Shown: positions 45,292-55,501 of the stretch, piece by piece
How the letters are laid out: each line of letters begins with the position of its first letter
How positions within the stretch are numbered: the stretch's first letter is position 1
Origin: Bacteroidota bacterium
GTDB lineage: Bacteria; Bacteroidota; Bacteroidia; Bacteroidales; Paludibacteraceae
NCBI GenBank assembly: GCA_023391625.1
Contig: JAEWAN010000034.1
Coordinates: 806,001-870,000 of the forward strand
Length of the DNA: 64,000 nt
Direction: 5' to 3'
Notes under the pieces: model-generated
Database searches by the model: none
What the model was told of the DNA's origin: nothing
The model's input: only the letters and a program-made list of their open reading frames with translations
Translations under genes and position numbers: made by a program

Positions 45292-46353
45292 TCAAAAAAA
45301 CAAATCCCTTTTACCATTATATTCCAGAATCTTCTTCTGAAGTTTATAATACCCTGCCCATTCTTTCAGTTTTTCTATCAGTAAGGATATGAAACAACAG
45401 GTTAGTATTAAAACAACCCATATTAAAAAAGGGTTCTTAAACCAATAAATATATTTTTCAAAATAAAAACTGCATATGAATGTATGAAACAAAAATATAT
45501 TAAAACTATGCCGCCCAAGAAAAACAAGAACTTTAGATTGTGATCTTGCCTGAAATAATAACTGAGCTAATAAAACAGTAATCGGACCATCTGTCAAGAT
45601 GGTGGAATTTCCGCCTAAAAAAGTCCTTAACCAAATAAAAACAATCAGAAGCAGAAACAATAAAATCATTTTTAAAGATGGAGAACAAATTTCATTTTCC
45701 TTTATTCTTGCAAACATTTTATTCTTTGCCCAAAATATTCCAAAAACAAACGTAAATAAATAATCCTCAATAGGTGAATAAAATTGAATAAACCCGAAAG
45801 AAATTATAACTGTACAAAGGGAAAATGCGAGAAGCAGAAACAATAAAATCCAATCAAATTTATCTACCAAGACCTTCAATAAAGGAAAAATAAAATATAA
45901 AATCAAAATACAGGTCATGAACCACCAGGTAGGATTATAACCCCAAAAACCAAACATGTGTTGTATTCCCAGTATATTAATAATCAAATCCGGAAATACA
46001 TGAGTTCCATATACCTCTGTCAATGTCCGGTCAAAACAAAATATACCCACCGGTACAAACAGTACCCACATCAACCAGTAGTTCAGATATAATTTAGAAA
46101 AACCTTTCAGATAAAACGACTTTAAACCGGTGCTTTTGCCAACCTGACTTTTATAAAGCCCATATCCGCTAAAAAACACAAATATCCCGACACAAACCCT
46201 GCATAACCATGCTATAAATGAAATCAGCTCAGTTTCACCGACTTGAAATTCCGTAAATAATCCATTACGAATATAAAACAAATGATGAAACAAGAGCAGC
46301 AACAAAGCAATCCCCTTCATCTGGTTTGTATCCTCACGACTATATTCCACCAT
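45292..46353 (-). CDS. Acyltransferase family 3 membrane protein
   Basis: A 353-residue integral membrane protein with ten or so helices that fits the acyltransferase-3 family (NodX, OafA, WecH), which O-acetylates surface sugars using cytoplasmic acyl-CoA. GIALLLLLFHHLFYIRNG carries the conserved histidine, RVCVGIFVFFSGYGLYKSQVG is the usual second block, and FNIFLFHTFI near the C-terminus is the last. There is no C-terminal SGNH domain. It lies 9 nt from the GT-C gene downstream. Confidence 0.85.
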   Translation of the reverse strand: MVEYSREDTNQMKGIALLLLLFHHLFYIRNGLFTEFQVGETELISFIAWLCRVCVGIFVFFSGYGLYKSQVGKSTGLKSFYLKGFSKLYLNYWLMWVLFVPVGIFCFDRTLTEVYGTHVFPDLIINILGIQHMFGFWGYNPTWWFMTCILILYFIFPLLKVLVDKFDWILLFLLLAFSLCTVIISFGFIQFYSPIEDYLFTFVFGIFWAKNKMFARIKENEICSPSLKMILLFLLLIVFIWLRTFLGGNSTILTDGPITVLLAQLLFQARSQSKVLVFLGRHSFNIFLFHTFICSFYFEKYIYWFKNPFLIWVVLILTCCFISLLIEKLKEWAGYYKLQKKILEYNGKRDLFF

Positions 46354-46364
46354 ACAAATAAAAA

Positions 46365-47846
46365 TTAATCTGAAACAATTTCATTACAGGAAGGACTCAT
46401 TATCACATAAAAATCTAATTTCAAATAATTTTTTAAAAACAGATTGCGCCATTCTTCCGGGTCTTCAGTCAAAATATAAGACTCATAGGGAAAGTATGTA
46501 TGTTTCGTTTTTTTTGACGGTTTATAAAAATCCATGACCGTATTCCAAAATACGGCATAAGAAGAAGGATAACGTTTTTCATTAATCGGCTCCAGGCACG
46601 TTATGCCCTGAAAACCCTCTTTTTTCAATTCCTGCAAATAGATATGCCGTTTTTCAATTTCATCATGGAAATATACAGCTTCTCCTAAATCCCGGCTCAT
46701 ACGCCAGACACACAGGGTCAATAACACTGAAGACATGGTTACCATTAGTATATTATTCATTTTTTCAGAATAATGTTTATTCCCAATAAGGAGTCCCCAA
46801 TATGCACAAAAAGCGACCAAAAGAAAAGACATATAACACAAAGAGCGTAAAGGGGCGATTTCGTTTACAGCATATGCCCCCAGCATAATTCCAATAAATA
46901 TCACAATGAATATAAAACAGAATGAAATTGCAAAATACTTCCAATCGGGTTCTACCGAAAGAAAAGAGGCTTTCTTTCTCAATTTTCCACCCACCCAATA
47001 AAACAATGGGAAAGCCAATATATAATAAATCATTTTAGGAGTAATCATGAAAAACAAGTCTACCAAAGCCCGACAGGTTTTAGTAAACAGCTTCCACCCT
47101 GTAGGATGAATAACTTCAAATTCCATTCTCACTTTATTGCCAGGAGCCACAAGCAACAAACAAAAGAAAATAATCAATAATACAAAGGCAATAACCAACC
47201 TTCTATTTGTCTTCAGTCTGAATAAATTCCTAAAGCCATCTTTTTTCCAACGATACAGCAACACACAGCCTAAACAAAACAATACCAATGGAGTATAATT
47301 TTCAGCAGCTCCCCCAATAAGAAAAGCCAGGATAAAAATCAGAGGGTAAGCAATGTATGGACTTATCGACTTATTTATACAGAAATACACCAACAGAATG
47401 GTTAAAGGCATAAAAGTGACATAGACCGACGCACATACCCAATAAAAAGTATTAAACTCCGGTAAACCCAACACAGCTATATTAAAAACCGTCATCGAAA
47501 TCAAAAACAAAAAACCTTTATTTAAAGTATGAAAACAATATTTCAACAATAAGAAAACACTACCATACCCAAGGATTAGCTGTAATATCGTTATAATCAG
47601 TAAATTGTTAGTAAGCGATATGATTTTAAAAAAAAGCCCGCTAATCAAAAAAGATCCATACCTACCCTGCCAGGTCAAATACATGTCTTTTGCAAACCCT
47701 GCAACTCCTTCTCTTTCTACTACATCGGCAAAACCATAATCATCAAGCAATAATATGTTATAATGCCCCAAAAAGAACAAATAAAAAAGAACCACCCCAT
47801 TTACTATGGCCAACAATATAATTAAAAACTTATTTTTATTATCCAT
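46365..47846 (-). CDS. Polytopic membrane protein (GT-C-like, DUF6056-like)
   Basis: A 493-residue membrane protein with about ten hydrophobic segments. ILLLDDYGFADVVEREGVAGF near residue 31 holds an acidic DD pair at the end of the first helix, WQGRYGSFLISGLFF follows, and YWVCASVYVTFMPLTILLVYF is a later block. This layout matches the DUF6056-type polytopic proteins of capsule loci, which are GT-C-like but uncharacterised. The final soluble part is about 60 residues. It follows the RffA gene by 68 nt. Confidence 0.6.
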   Translation of the reverse strand: MDNKNKFLIILLAIVNGVVLFYLFFLGHYNILLLDDYGFADVVEREGVAGFAKDMYLTWQGRYGSFLISGLFFKIISLTNNLLIITILQLILGYGSVFLLLKYCFHTLNKGFLFLISMTVFNIAVLGLPEFNTFYWVCASVYVTFMPLTILLVYFCINKSISPYIAYPLIFILAFLIGGAAENYTPLVLFCLGCVLLYRWKKDGFRNLFRLKTNRRLVIAFVLLIIFFCLLLVAPGNKVRMEFEVIHPTGWKLFTKTCRALVDLFFMITPKMIYYILAFPLFYWVGGKLRKKASFLSVEPDWKYFAISFCFIFIVIFIGIMLGAYAVNEIAPLRSLCYMSFLLVAFCAYWGLLIGNKHYSEKMNNILMVTMSSVLLTLCVWRMSRDLGEAVYFHDEIEKRHIYLQELKKEGFQGITCLEPINEKRYPSSYAVFWNTVMDFYKPSKKTKHTYFPYESYILTEDPEEWRNLFLKNYLKLDFYVIMSPSCNEIVSD

Positions 47847-47914
47847 ACAACAACCGGCTAAGAAATTATTTCAGAAGTAACGACACCCGATTAAATAATA
47901 AATATTGACACTCC

Positions 47915-49060
47915 TTACACACTATAAAAAGAAGATAAAAGTCGGATAATTCTTGCCACATCTACGCTTTCCAACTCATAAAATAAGGGCAAGCGAACCA
48001 AACAGTCCGTAAAATGATCGGCATTTTTTAGAACTCTTCCATCATGCCTATCCTTATAAAAATCACTTTTATGTAAACTTAAATAATGAAATACGGCCAG
48101 AATATCATTACTTTTCAGAAAAGCGAGCAGCTTTGTCCGTTCTTGTAACGAATTGCATACCAAATAATACATATGAGCATTATTTGTTGAAACGGCAGGG
48201 ACATCAGGAAGAAAAAAACAGCCCATATCAGCTAACCCTTTCAATCCTACCGCATATTCATTCCAAATTGATATACGTTTATCCTGAATCCTGTTCAGGT
48301 TCTCAAGCTGCGCCCATAAAAAAGCCGCAATAATTTCAGACGGAAGAAACGACGAGCCAGTATCCACCCAACCATACTTATTTACTTCTCCACGAAAAAA
48401 GTCCGCACGATTTGTGCCCTTTTCCCAAATCACTTCGGCACGGCGTACAAAACGTTCGTCATTCACAACCAACATTCCCCCTTCGCCGGATATAATATTC
48501 TTTGTTTCATGGAAGGAAAATGCAGCAAGATGTCCGACACCCCCCAGCACCTGCTTCTTTCCCGTTTTTGAAGATATATAATACGAATCGATAGCCTGAG
48601 CAGCATCTTCTATCACCAGTAAATTATATTTCTCTGCCAGAAACATTATTTCATCCATATCACAAGCCATACCGGCATAATGAACCGGAACAATTACTTT
48701 AGTCTTGTCGGTTATCAGTGATTCTATCAAATCAGCATCTATATTAGGATGATCGGACTTACTGTCTGCAAATACAATAGTTGCACCCTGTCTCACAAAA
48801 ACCAGGGCTGTGGATACAAATGTATAACTTGGAATAATCACCTCATCCCCAGGCTTTATATCACAAAGAATAGCAGCCATTTCTAAAGCATCCGTACAGG
48901 AAGTGGTCAATAAACATTTTCTAAAACCATATCTCTCTTCAAAAAAATGCTGACATTTTTTTGTGAACTCACCATTACCGGATATTTTTCCGGACTTCAC
49001 AGCTTGTTCAATATATAGGGTTTCATTTCCAGATAAATAAGGTTTATTAAAAGGTATCAT
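47915..49060 (-). CDS. rffA: dTDP-4-amino-4,6-dideoxyhexose transaminase (RffA/WecE type)
   Basis: A PLP-dependent DegT-family aminotransferase of 381 residues. The start MIPFNKPYLSGNE, the PLP lysine K187 in FSFHETKNIISGEGG (the FHETKN form is typical of WecE/RffA), EDAAQAID at 151-158 and the loop GTNRADFFRGEVNKYGWVDTGSS closely match enzymes that make dTDP-4-amino-4,6-dideoxy-galactose from the 4-keto sugar. The RmlA/RmlB genes that make the substrate are not in the window. A WecD-like acyltransferase at 55746-56471 in the same operon could acylate the product. Confidence 0.92.
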   Translation of the reverse strand: MIPFNKPYLSGNETLYIEQAVKSGKISGNGEFTKKCQHFFEERYGFRKCLLTTSCTDALEMAAILCDIKPGDEVIIPSYTFVSTALVFVRQGATIVFADSKSDHPNIDADLIESLITDKTKVIVPVHYAGMACDMDEIMFLAEKYNLLVIEDAAQAIDSYYISSKTGKKQVLGGVGHLAAFSFHETKNIISGEGGMLVVNDERFVRRAEVIWEKGTNRADFFRGEVNKYGWVDTGSSFLPSEIIAAFLWAQLENLNRIQDKRISIWNEYAVGLKGLADMGCFFLPDVPAVSTNNAHMYYLVCNSLQERTKLLAFLKSNDILAVFHYLSLHKSDFYKDRHDGRVLKNADHFTDCLVRLPLFYELESVDVARIIRLLSSFYSV

Positions 49061-49204
49061 TTTTTTAAATAGTAATTAATAGATAAAAAGTATCAACTAA
49101 AATGCCTACACATTTCAGTAATCAGATGTAAACAATAAATCAGATGCAAATAAACAGTAACCTACCTACAGCAGTCTTTATTTCCTGGTATAAACTTTCA
49201 TTCA

Positions 49205-50833
49205 TTATTCGCCCAAGCTGCTATCAACCGCACTGCGATAAAGGGTCAATGACAACTTATCCTCCACTATTACTTTTTCTGAATAAAACTCCGGAAAGCT
49301 TTCACCGATAAGATACAATAATCTTTCATCTTCCAAAGCTGTAGGCAGCAACACACCAAAATTAAAACAAGTATCTATCCGTTGTTGTTCAACAATCACC
49401 TCTAACACTTCCGGATAATTCAACCTAAAAGTATAAGTCAACGGATTTAAATCCAATAAACACGCGTATCCCCAACAATGACAATCAACTATAATGTTAT
49501 CTCCCGGCTTCAGATATTTCTGTAAAGAAGTTAAAATATCAATATATTCTCCAGATAACTTTATATTCTGCTGGATATTTAAACTCGCTACCGGAATAAC
49601 CTGTTCTACCCTCACACTTCCCTCCCAATTAGGAAAATGCAAAGTCCGTAAAGAAACCAACAGATTTACTATTATTAGCAGGTATACTATAAGCTGATTA
49701 AAAAAATCTCTTTTTGCCAATAAAAACAGCAACGGTGTAATAAACGATAAATAATAATATCCTCTTGAAGTAAAACTTATGTTAGTACCAAAAGACAGAC
49801 AAACTGGTGTAAAGCAGAATAATAAAAAGATGATCTTATCTTTTAAATCCAGCACTTTACGCTGCTCATATAAAAATAGAAATAAACAAATCCAATACAA
49901 TATGAAAAGTCCTGACTTAAAAAACAAGAGAATAGCAGCCGTTCCAACAACAAGGCAACCTATATATATTATTTTTTTAAAACTATTCCTTATTTCTATT
50001 TTATCTATAAAACGTTTTACCCAATAAAATAGATAAGCTATAAAAGCCGCTTCTAAAAGGTAAAACAAAGCAGAAAAAAACCATTTACATAAAAAAAGTG
50101 CTCCATATTCAGAATTTCCTATATCAATTGTTTTCTTCACATTTTCCAAAATCCCCCCTATATATTCCGTTGGAGACTGGATAAATAAAAAATAAAGAAC
50201 GAATAACACTAATACACCCGAGACATAAAATAAAACAGATTTCACATCCTTATCCGTAAGCAACCAGAGAGAGATAAGTACTAATGGTATGATAACCACA
50301 TTCGTCACCATCACAAAAAAAAGAGCACCTATAAATAACCCGCTAAAGACTAAGAAAATATCATTCTTCCTTGCTACACCCAACAATAATAACCCAAATG
50401 AAAGTTCTACAATCTGTAGATTCATCGTAAAATAATTGAATGAAGGTGTCGGATTTATATTCAAATCCCCTAATACAGTAAATCCCAAAATAAAAAAAAA
50501 CGAAGCCAAACTAAGATTAAACCTCCTCTTAAAAAACACATATATGCCCCAAGCAAGGATTATATGCGAAATAAGAGTTGTTATATAGCAAGTAACCCGA
50601 ATTAGATATATATTATTCTGGAATACATTTTGAAAAAACAGATGAAACTGGCTTGCCAACCCGTGAGGCAAATCCCTCAACAATAACAGATACCACCCAT
50701 CATCTGAAAAAACGAGTCCTTTATCCAATACCCAAAATTTCACGATCAATATCAATGATACCAAAATAATAAGTAAGATAAAACTCAGCTTTTCAAAAAA
50801 ATCTGCCTTACGAACACACTTAATCAGAAACAT
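49205..50833 (-). CDS. Polytopic GT-C-like membrane transferase
   Basis: A 542-residue membrane protein with a dozen hydrophobic segments and a soluble C-terminal region of about 110 residues. FSDDGWYLLLLRDLPHGLASQF near residue 38 carries the DD pair expected of a GT-C enzyme, and IRVTCYITTLISH is followed by a chain of long helices. It resembles the 43549-45282 protein in layout. A 144-nt gap separates it from rffA and a 227-nt gap from the LuxC-like gene, so it may be an independently regulated or inserted unit. Confidence 0.62.
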   Translation of the reverse strand: MFLIKCVRKADFFEKLSFILLIILVSLILIVKFWVLDKGLVFSDDGWYLLLLRDLPHGLASQFHLFFQNVFQNNIYLIRVTCYITTLISHIILAWGIYVFFKRRFNLSLASFFFILGFTVLGDLNINPTPSFNYFTMNLQIVELSFGLLLLGVARKNDIFLVFSGLFIGALFFVMVTNVVIIPLVLISLWLLTDKDVKSVLFYVSGVLVLFVLYFLFIQSPTEYIGGILENVKKTIDIGNSEYGALFLCKWFFSALFYLLEAAFIAYLFYWVKRFIDKIEIRNSFKKIIYIGCLVVGTAAILLFFKSGLFILYWICLFLFLYEQRKVLDLKDKIIFLLFCFTPVCLSFGTNISFTSRGYYYLSFITPLLFLLAKRDFFNQLIVYLLIIVNLLVSLRTLHFPNWEGSVRVEQVIPVASLNIQQNIKLSGEYIDILTSLQKYLKPGDNIIVDCHCWGYACLLDLNPLTYTFRLNYPEVLEVIVEQQRIDTCFNFGVLLPTALEDERLLYLIGESFPEFYSEKVIVEDKLSLTLYRSAVDSSLGE

Positions 50834-51060
50834 CCTAATTAATGCAATTTACTTACAAATAAAAATAAGAATTCAACACACACTAAAAAACAAAATCTAA
50901 AAGCACACACTGCTTCTATTTGATAATATTTTATTGATTAGTCCACACACAACTAATCAAAGAAATTCATTATACTGTCTTATAAAAGGAAACAATTACC
51001 TCTGTTTATCCCAATAAAAAAGCATCTTTATAAATACACTTCGTTAAATGGCTTATAACA

Positions 51061-52278
51061 TCACTTCACCTCACAACAACGACTCAGAGTTTCTATCAGA
51101 TCATACCCGTCCCACGTTAAGGAAAAATCCATTGTATGACCTATCGGCACAATTCTATCAATACCCAACAGATGATTATTCCGCACAAAATCGCTCAATT
51201 CCGAAACAGAGAAACCGTAATAAGCCAAAGTCTGATATTTATTATTAATAACAAACACCAGATCGCTCAAAGAACGGATATTACATTCCGAAAAATAACC
51301 GCTCGTACAACGATATTCATCAATATTATCCGGTAAAACATCTATGTGTACACGCCAAAGCAGATTATCTGCAGATTCTTCCTTGTATATATCTGGCACC
51401 GAAACCGCCTGTTTATATAATGCAGTCAGCTTATCTACTGCAATAACAGGCTGAATTTCCTTATACTTTTGCTTTACAAGTTTGTATAACACATTCCAGA
51501 AACGTTCTTTCGCAGTCTCCACCTCTTCCCCGTCACCCAGCCAGGCAATCAAATGGGGAGCTGTGCAAGCATTCTGGTCAAACAAATAAGTATCATTATA
51601 AAATCCCAGGGCTATAGCTTCTGCATTACCTTCTTCCAGATATTTTTTTGCATCTATAACACAAAGAGAATACCTGTCCGCAAAAGTCACATCAAATGCC
51701 CTCGGAAGTATAGGATTTCTCCGAATACCGGAAATCGTCTCATCACCTCCCCATATAACCCTAACATCGCAAACAGAAGAGAAGAAAGAGGTTGCTGTAC
51801 TCTGACGGTCATACTGAACCAAAACAATACCACCGGTAATTTCATCATACTGCCCAGTTTCCGTAACCCTTAATATGGCCTCCGTTATAAGAACGACCTG
51901 TTCAAAATTTTTAGAAGGAACCCTTACTATATTTTTATTACCTGCCAATATCCCGCACAACAACGAATAAGCAAAATTAACCGGTACATTGGAAGGAGCA
52001 ACATGAAAAACAATTCCTCTGCCCAACCGGATTCCATTCCGCGATATGTCATATTGCTTTTTTAAATTCAATATGTTAGCCTTACGGCAGAAAAAAGCGA
52101 ATGTAGCGACATCCGGATAATTTCGTACCCTTACATCTTTATTCAGTTCACGGGATAAAGCATTAAAAAAATCTACCGCCTCATCGCAAAACGGCTGCAT
52201 CACAACCTTATGTTTAATATTCTCAATATCAAACACAGGTGGAAACAACACCTTCAAATCATTAATATCTTGTTGCAT
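51061..52278 (-). CDS. LuxC-like acyl-CoA/acyl-protein reductase
   Basis: A 405-residue aldehyde-dehydrogenase-superfamily protein matching the LuxC family, which reduces activated acyl groups to aldehydes with NADPH. The cofactor-binding GIVFHVAPSNVPVNFAYSLLCGILAGNKNIVR spans residues 88-119 in outline, and C238 in FDQNACTAPHLI aligns with the nucleophilic cysteine. It overlaps the LuxE-like gene by 17 nt, as in luminescence operons, but no luxAB genes are present, so an aldehyde or alcohol used in glycan or lipid modification is the likely product. The natural acyl donor could be the acyl-LuxE or the operon's ACP. Confidence 0.88.
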   Translation of the reverse strand: MQQDINDLKVLFPPVFDIENIKHKVVMQPFCDEAVDFFNALSRELNKDVRVRNYPDVATFAFFCRKANILNLKKQYDISRNGIRLGRGIVFHVAPSNVPVNFAYSLLCGILAGNKNIVRVPSKNFEQVVLITEAILRVTETGQYDEITGGIVLVQYDRQSTATSFFSSVCDVRVIWGGDETISGIRRNPILPRAFDVTFADRYSLCVIDAKKYLEEGNAEAIALGFYNDTYLFDQNACTAPHLIAWLGDGEEVETAKERFWNVLYKLVKQKYKEIQPVIAVDKLTALYKQAVSVPDIYKEESADNLLWRVHIDVLPDNIDEYRCTSGYFSECNIRSLSDLVFVINNKYQTLAYYGFSVSELSDFVRNNHLLGIDRIVPIGHTMDFSLTWDGYDLIETLSRCCEVK

Positions 52279-53341
52279 ACGTATCGCTACAGCCTCTTAT
52301 CTCTGCATTTTTTAATCTTCCCGTAATTTTAAAATACTTTCCTAACCTACCGCATTTACAATCATCTTCACCCAGCAAAATTCCTTCATCTTCAGTCAGT
52401 AAAGAGTGTCCCGGATAACTTTCAGGCAATACGGAAACAACCTGGATTATCCCTTTTTCTCCTACATCTGCTACGGAAAAATCATGCGCCCGTCTTATTA
52501 TAACATCGGAAAAGACCGGAGCATGCAAATGACCACACTCACACTCCATATAAATAGTACCCGTCTGCTCCACCATTCCATAATAATCATGCACCTGTTT
52601 AAGTCCGCAAACATCATTCAAACTTTGTTTAAAAACCTCTGATGTCACAGCCTCGGAAAGCAGCTTTTTCCAACCACCGCCATGAATGAGTAGTGCATCA
52701 GACAAATCTAATTTTATGCCACTTTCCAATAATTCCCGGTAAAAGTGCCTGTAAACCATAAAAGTAAAACCGAATAAAAATATCCTTTCTCCTCGATGTT
52801 CTTCAATAAACTCTTTCAGGGCTTCTACCTTCAGCTTCATATCATTATCCAATGCATAAATCCTTTTATACCCAAACATAGAAAATCCCAATATACCGGC
52901 TCCACGTGCAGAAAAAAGACTTCTGTCTTTAACCACATTTTCAGAATCTATAATAATCATCGGCACCCGCTGCTTTCCAATATAGGAAGACACTATTTTT
53001 GTCAATGCTTTTGTCTGGTTAGCAGAAGTTTCCCGATCCAGATATATTTTCGAGACAGCCTGTCCTGAAGTACCGGATGAAGTCATCGTTTTCACAATAT
53101 TTTCTTTCGGTACGCTAAACAAATCAAACATCTTAAACAAACGTACCGGAAGAAACGGTAACTCCGTATATTGATAATTTTTATCCGGATCAAAACCGAC
53201 ACTATGCATCATACTCCTATATGCCGGACAATGTTCATAATGATGTCTTGACAAAGCGGTTAAATAAGAACTCAAAAGTTCTGCTTTTTGTTCTTTATCC
53301 AATGAATATGGCGATATTTCAAGTATATCAGATATTTTCAT
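52262..53341 (-). CDS. LuxE-like acyl-protein synthetase
   Basis: A 359-residue member of the acyl-protein synthetase family (LuxE; PaaK-like fold), which activates a fatty or other acid with ATP and passes it to a protein thiol or to LuxC. TMTSSGTSGQAVSKIYLD at about 85-102 is the phosphate-binding loop, and VHDYYGMVEQTGTIYMECECGHLHAP contains the adenylate-binding region and a cluster of cysteines. It lies 2 nt after the AMP-ligase gene and overlaps the LuxC-like gene by 17 nt, which argues that the two act as a pair. Confidence 0.87.
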   Translation of the reverse strand: MKISDILEISPYSLDKEQKAELLSSYLTALSRHHYEHCPAYRSMMHSVGFDPDKNYQYTELPFLPVRLFKMFDLFSVPKENIVKTMTSSGTSGQAVSKIYLDRETSANQTKALTKIVSSYIGKQRVPMIIIDSENVVKDRSLFSARGAGILGFSMFGYKRIYALDNDMKLKVEALKEFIEEHRGERIFLFGFTFMVYRHFYRELLESGIKLDLSDALLIHGGGWKKLLSEAVTSEVFKQSLNDVCGLKQVHDYYGMVEQTGTIYMECECGHLHAPVFSDVIIRRAHDFSVADVGEKGIIQVVSVLPESYPGHSLLTEDEGILLGEDDCKCGRLGKYFKITGRLKNAEIRGCSDTYATRY

Positions 53342-53343
53342 TC

Positions 53344-54756
53344 TTATAAAATTAAACCGGCATAAATTGTCTTTCCGGATGAAGTTTTAGGTATACTATC
53401 AATCCATCTGACATCAAAAGATTTAAAATGAATCCCTGTTTTTGCAGATATGTATTGCCTTATCTCTTCTTCCCTTCCCTGTTCTGTAATATAAATCGCC
53501 ATCCTGTCATCCACGCCGATACAGGCACAATCCTGCAACATTTTTTTTAATAAACCTTCCGTCTCGTCCAGGTTGATACGATTTCCAAAAAGTTTTATGA
53601 ACCGTTTTTTACGACCTGTAATATAGTAATAACCATCACTGTCCCTCTTAGCAAGGTCGCCTGTGTAAAGTATTCCGTTATTCTCATCCCCCTTACCCAA
53701 ATCTTCACCGGAGTCTGCATATCCCAACGATACATTAGCACCTTCATAAACCAGTTCTCCCTCCACGTCACTCCCCGTTATTTCCCTATTATCAACATCA
53801 ATCAGCCTAAAAACACCACCCGGAACAGGCAATCCGATACTTCCCGCTTTTGATAAAGCCAGTTCTGCTGGTAAATAACTCATCCTGGCAGTGGCTTCTG
53901 TCTGCCCGTACATTACAAAAAGACGTTTGTCATTTACCTGGGCATATTCTGCAAACTCCCGAGTCAGCTCAACACCCATTTTTCCGCCTGCCTGAGTGAA
54001 TGTTCTTAACGAAGGTAAATCCATCCGGAAGAAACGAAGCCTTTTCAACATTTCATAAGTATAAGGCACTCCGGATAAACTGGAAGCTTTCTCCTCCTTT
54101 ATAAAACTCCAAAAATCTTTTTCCATTAACGACTTATCCGTCAACAATATCGTTGCTCCTTGCAACAAATGACTGTTAATTACGGAAATTCCGAATGAAT
54201 AATTCATTGGTAATGAAGTGACCGGACGTTCCGCTCCTGTGATTGACAGATATTCCGCTATGGCCTCTGCATTGGAATATATATTTTCATAACTCAACCT
54301 CACCAGTTTGGGGCTACCAGTACTTCCCGATGTGGTGAGCAATAGTCCTAAATCATCATACAGGGTATATACATTACCGTTACAAAGCTTCACCAAAACA
54401 TAATTTCCCCATTCATACACCAGTTCCGGATCTTCAAAATCATCAAGACGCCTTTTAGGCAACCATAAATATTCCGGTCTATACACTTCAATCAGGTTAT
54501 TCAACAATGCAATATCCAACGAAGCGTCCAATAATAAAGGAACTACTTTATTTGATAAACAGGACACGTAACCGACTAACGACCCAATTGTATTCTGGCA
54601 CAAACAGAACACCAGACAACGGTGACCGATATTTTCATACCAGTCTTCCGACAAACCAGACAGCTCCTGATAAGAATAATGTTCCCCTGCCTGTGTGACA
54701 ACAGCCGTACTATCCCCGAACGTCCATAAAAACTCCTTTGTAAACATATATCCCAA
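53344..54756 (-). CDS. AMP-forming acyl-activating ligase (ANL superfamily)
   Basis: A 470-residue adenylating enzyme. The P-loop TSGSTGSPK is at 142-150, FVMYGQTEATARMSYLP is the A5 motif, YTGDLAKRDSDGYYYITGRKKRFIK covers A7-A8, and K462 in PKTSSGKTIYAG is the catalytic lysine A10. It lacks a fused carrier domain, so it probably activates a free acid and loads it onto the stand-alone ACP encoded two genes upstream. The substrate specificity cannot be read from sequence. It directly abuts the ketoreductase gene. Confidence 0.88.
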   Translation of the reverse strand: MGYMFTKEFLWTFGDSTAVVTQAGEHYSYQELSGLSEDWYENIGHRCLVFCLCQNTIGSLVGYVSCLSNKVVPLLLDASLDIALLNNLIEVYRPEYLWLPKRRLDDFEDPELVYEWGNYVLVKLCNGNVYTLYDDLGLLLTTSGSTGSPKLVRLSYENIYSNAEAIAEYLSITGAERPVTSLPMNYSFGISVINSHLLQGATILLTDKSLMEKDFWSFIKEEKASSLSGVPYTYEMLKRLRFFRMDLPSLRTFTQAGGKMGVELTREFAEYAQVNDKRLFVMYGQTEATARMSYLPAELALSKAGSIGLPVPGGVFRLIDVDNREITGSDVEGELVYEGANVSLGYADSGEDLGKGDENNGILYTGDLAKRDSDGYYYITGRKKRFIKLFGNRINLDETEGLLKKMLQDCACIGVDDRMAIYITEQGREEEIRQYISAKTGIHFKSFDVRWIDSIPKTSSGKTIYAGLIL

Positions 54757-55500
54757 TTACATCAATGCAGCACCATCCACACCTATGACCTGCCCAGTAA
54801 GATAACGAGATAAATCCGACGCTAAAAAAACCGCCACATCCGCCACTTCGTCCGGACTTCCGATACGTCTCATACCTATTCTGGACTGGATATTATCCAA
54901 TGCAGCCGCACTTACACCGGATAGTAACTCCGTATCAATAACACCGGGAGCTATGGCATTCACCCTGATATTTTTAGAAGCCAATTCCTTAGCTGCTGTT
55001 TTGGTGGCAGCAATAACAGCCCCCTTGGTGGCCGAATACACAATCTGCCCCGGGTTACCGTTAGTCCCAACCAAAGAAGCCATATTAATTATACTGCCTG
55101 AACTCTGTCTTGACATCAGTTTAGCAGCATACTGCAACAAATCAATCACGGCAAAAACATTGGTTTCAAAAGATTCCTGCATTAACTGTTTATTCACCAT
55201 ACCAATCAATGCGTCATGCATTATTCCGGCATTATTTACCAAAACATCCAGTTTCTTCTGTTCCTTATTTATCTGCATAAAAACCTGCTTCACCGCTACA
55301 CTATCCGTTACATCAAAATAAACAGGCACAATGTTTTTCCTCAGTTCTTCCGGCAGTTCTTCTATCACAGCCATAAGGCTACCCTCCGTACGGGCATTGG
55401 CATAAACAACAGCACCCTGCAAAACAAAGTTCACAGCAATACTCCGCCCGATTCCCCGGTTACAACCGGTAACCAATGCCACCTTATCCTTCAACAGCAT
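54757..55500 (-). CDS. FabG-like 3-oxoacyl-ACP reductase
   Basis: A 247-residue short-chain dehydrogenase. NADP-binding TGCNRGIG and the NNAG motif (94-97 in the longer reading) are followed by the triad S147, Y160 and K164 (longer numbering; subtract 5 for this start) in YSATKGAV, and PGVIDTELL and QVIGVDGAA complete the FabG pattern. The 55500 ATG lies one base after the ACP stop codon (TGATATG); an earlier ATG at 55515 would overlap the ACP gene by 14 nt. With ACP and ligase genes on either side, it probably reduces a beta-keto acyl-ACP. Confidence 0.87.
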   Translation of the reverse strand: MLLKDKVALVTGCNRGIGRSIAVNFVLQGAVVYANARTEGSLMAVIEELPEELRKNIVPVYFDVTDSVAVKQVFMQINKEQKKLDVLVNNAGIMHDALIGMVNKQLMQESFETNVFAVIDLLQYAAKLMSRQSSGSIINMASLVGTNGNPGQIVYSATKGAVIAATKTAAKELASKNIRVNAIAPGVIDTELLSGVSAAALDNIQSRIGMRRIGSPDEVADVAVFLASDLSRYLTGQVIGVDGAALM

Positions 55501-55501
55501 A

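Noticed and set aside
31311..50833. One of the four large polytopic proteins as Wzx or Wzy
   Set aside because: Each has an acidic pair in the first extracytoplasmic loop and a GT-C-like helix pattern, and none has the evenly spaced twelve-helix layout of a Wzx flippase. Wzy cannot be strictly excluded for 31311-32723.
51061..53341. A luminescence operon
   Set aside because: LuxC- and LuxE-like genes are present, but luxA, luxB and luxD are absent and the setting is a glycan locus.
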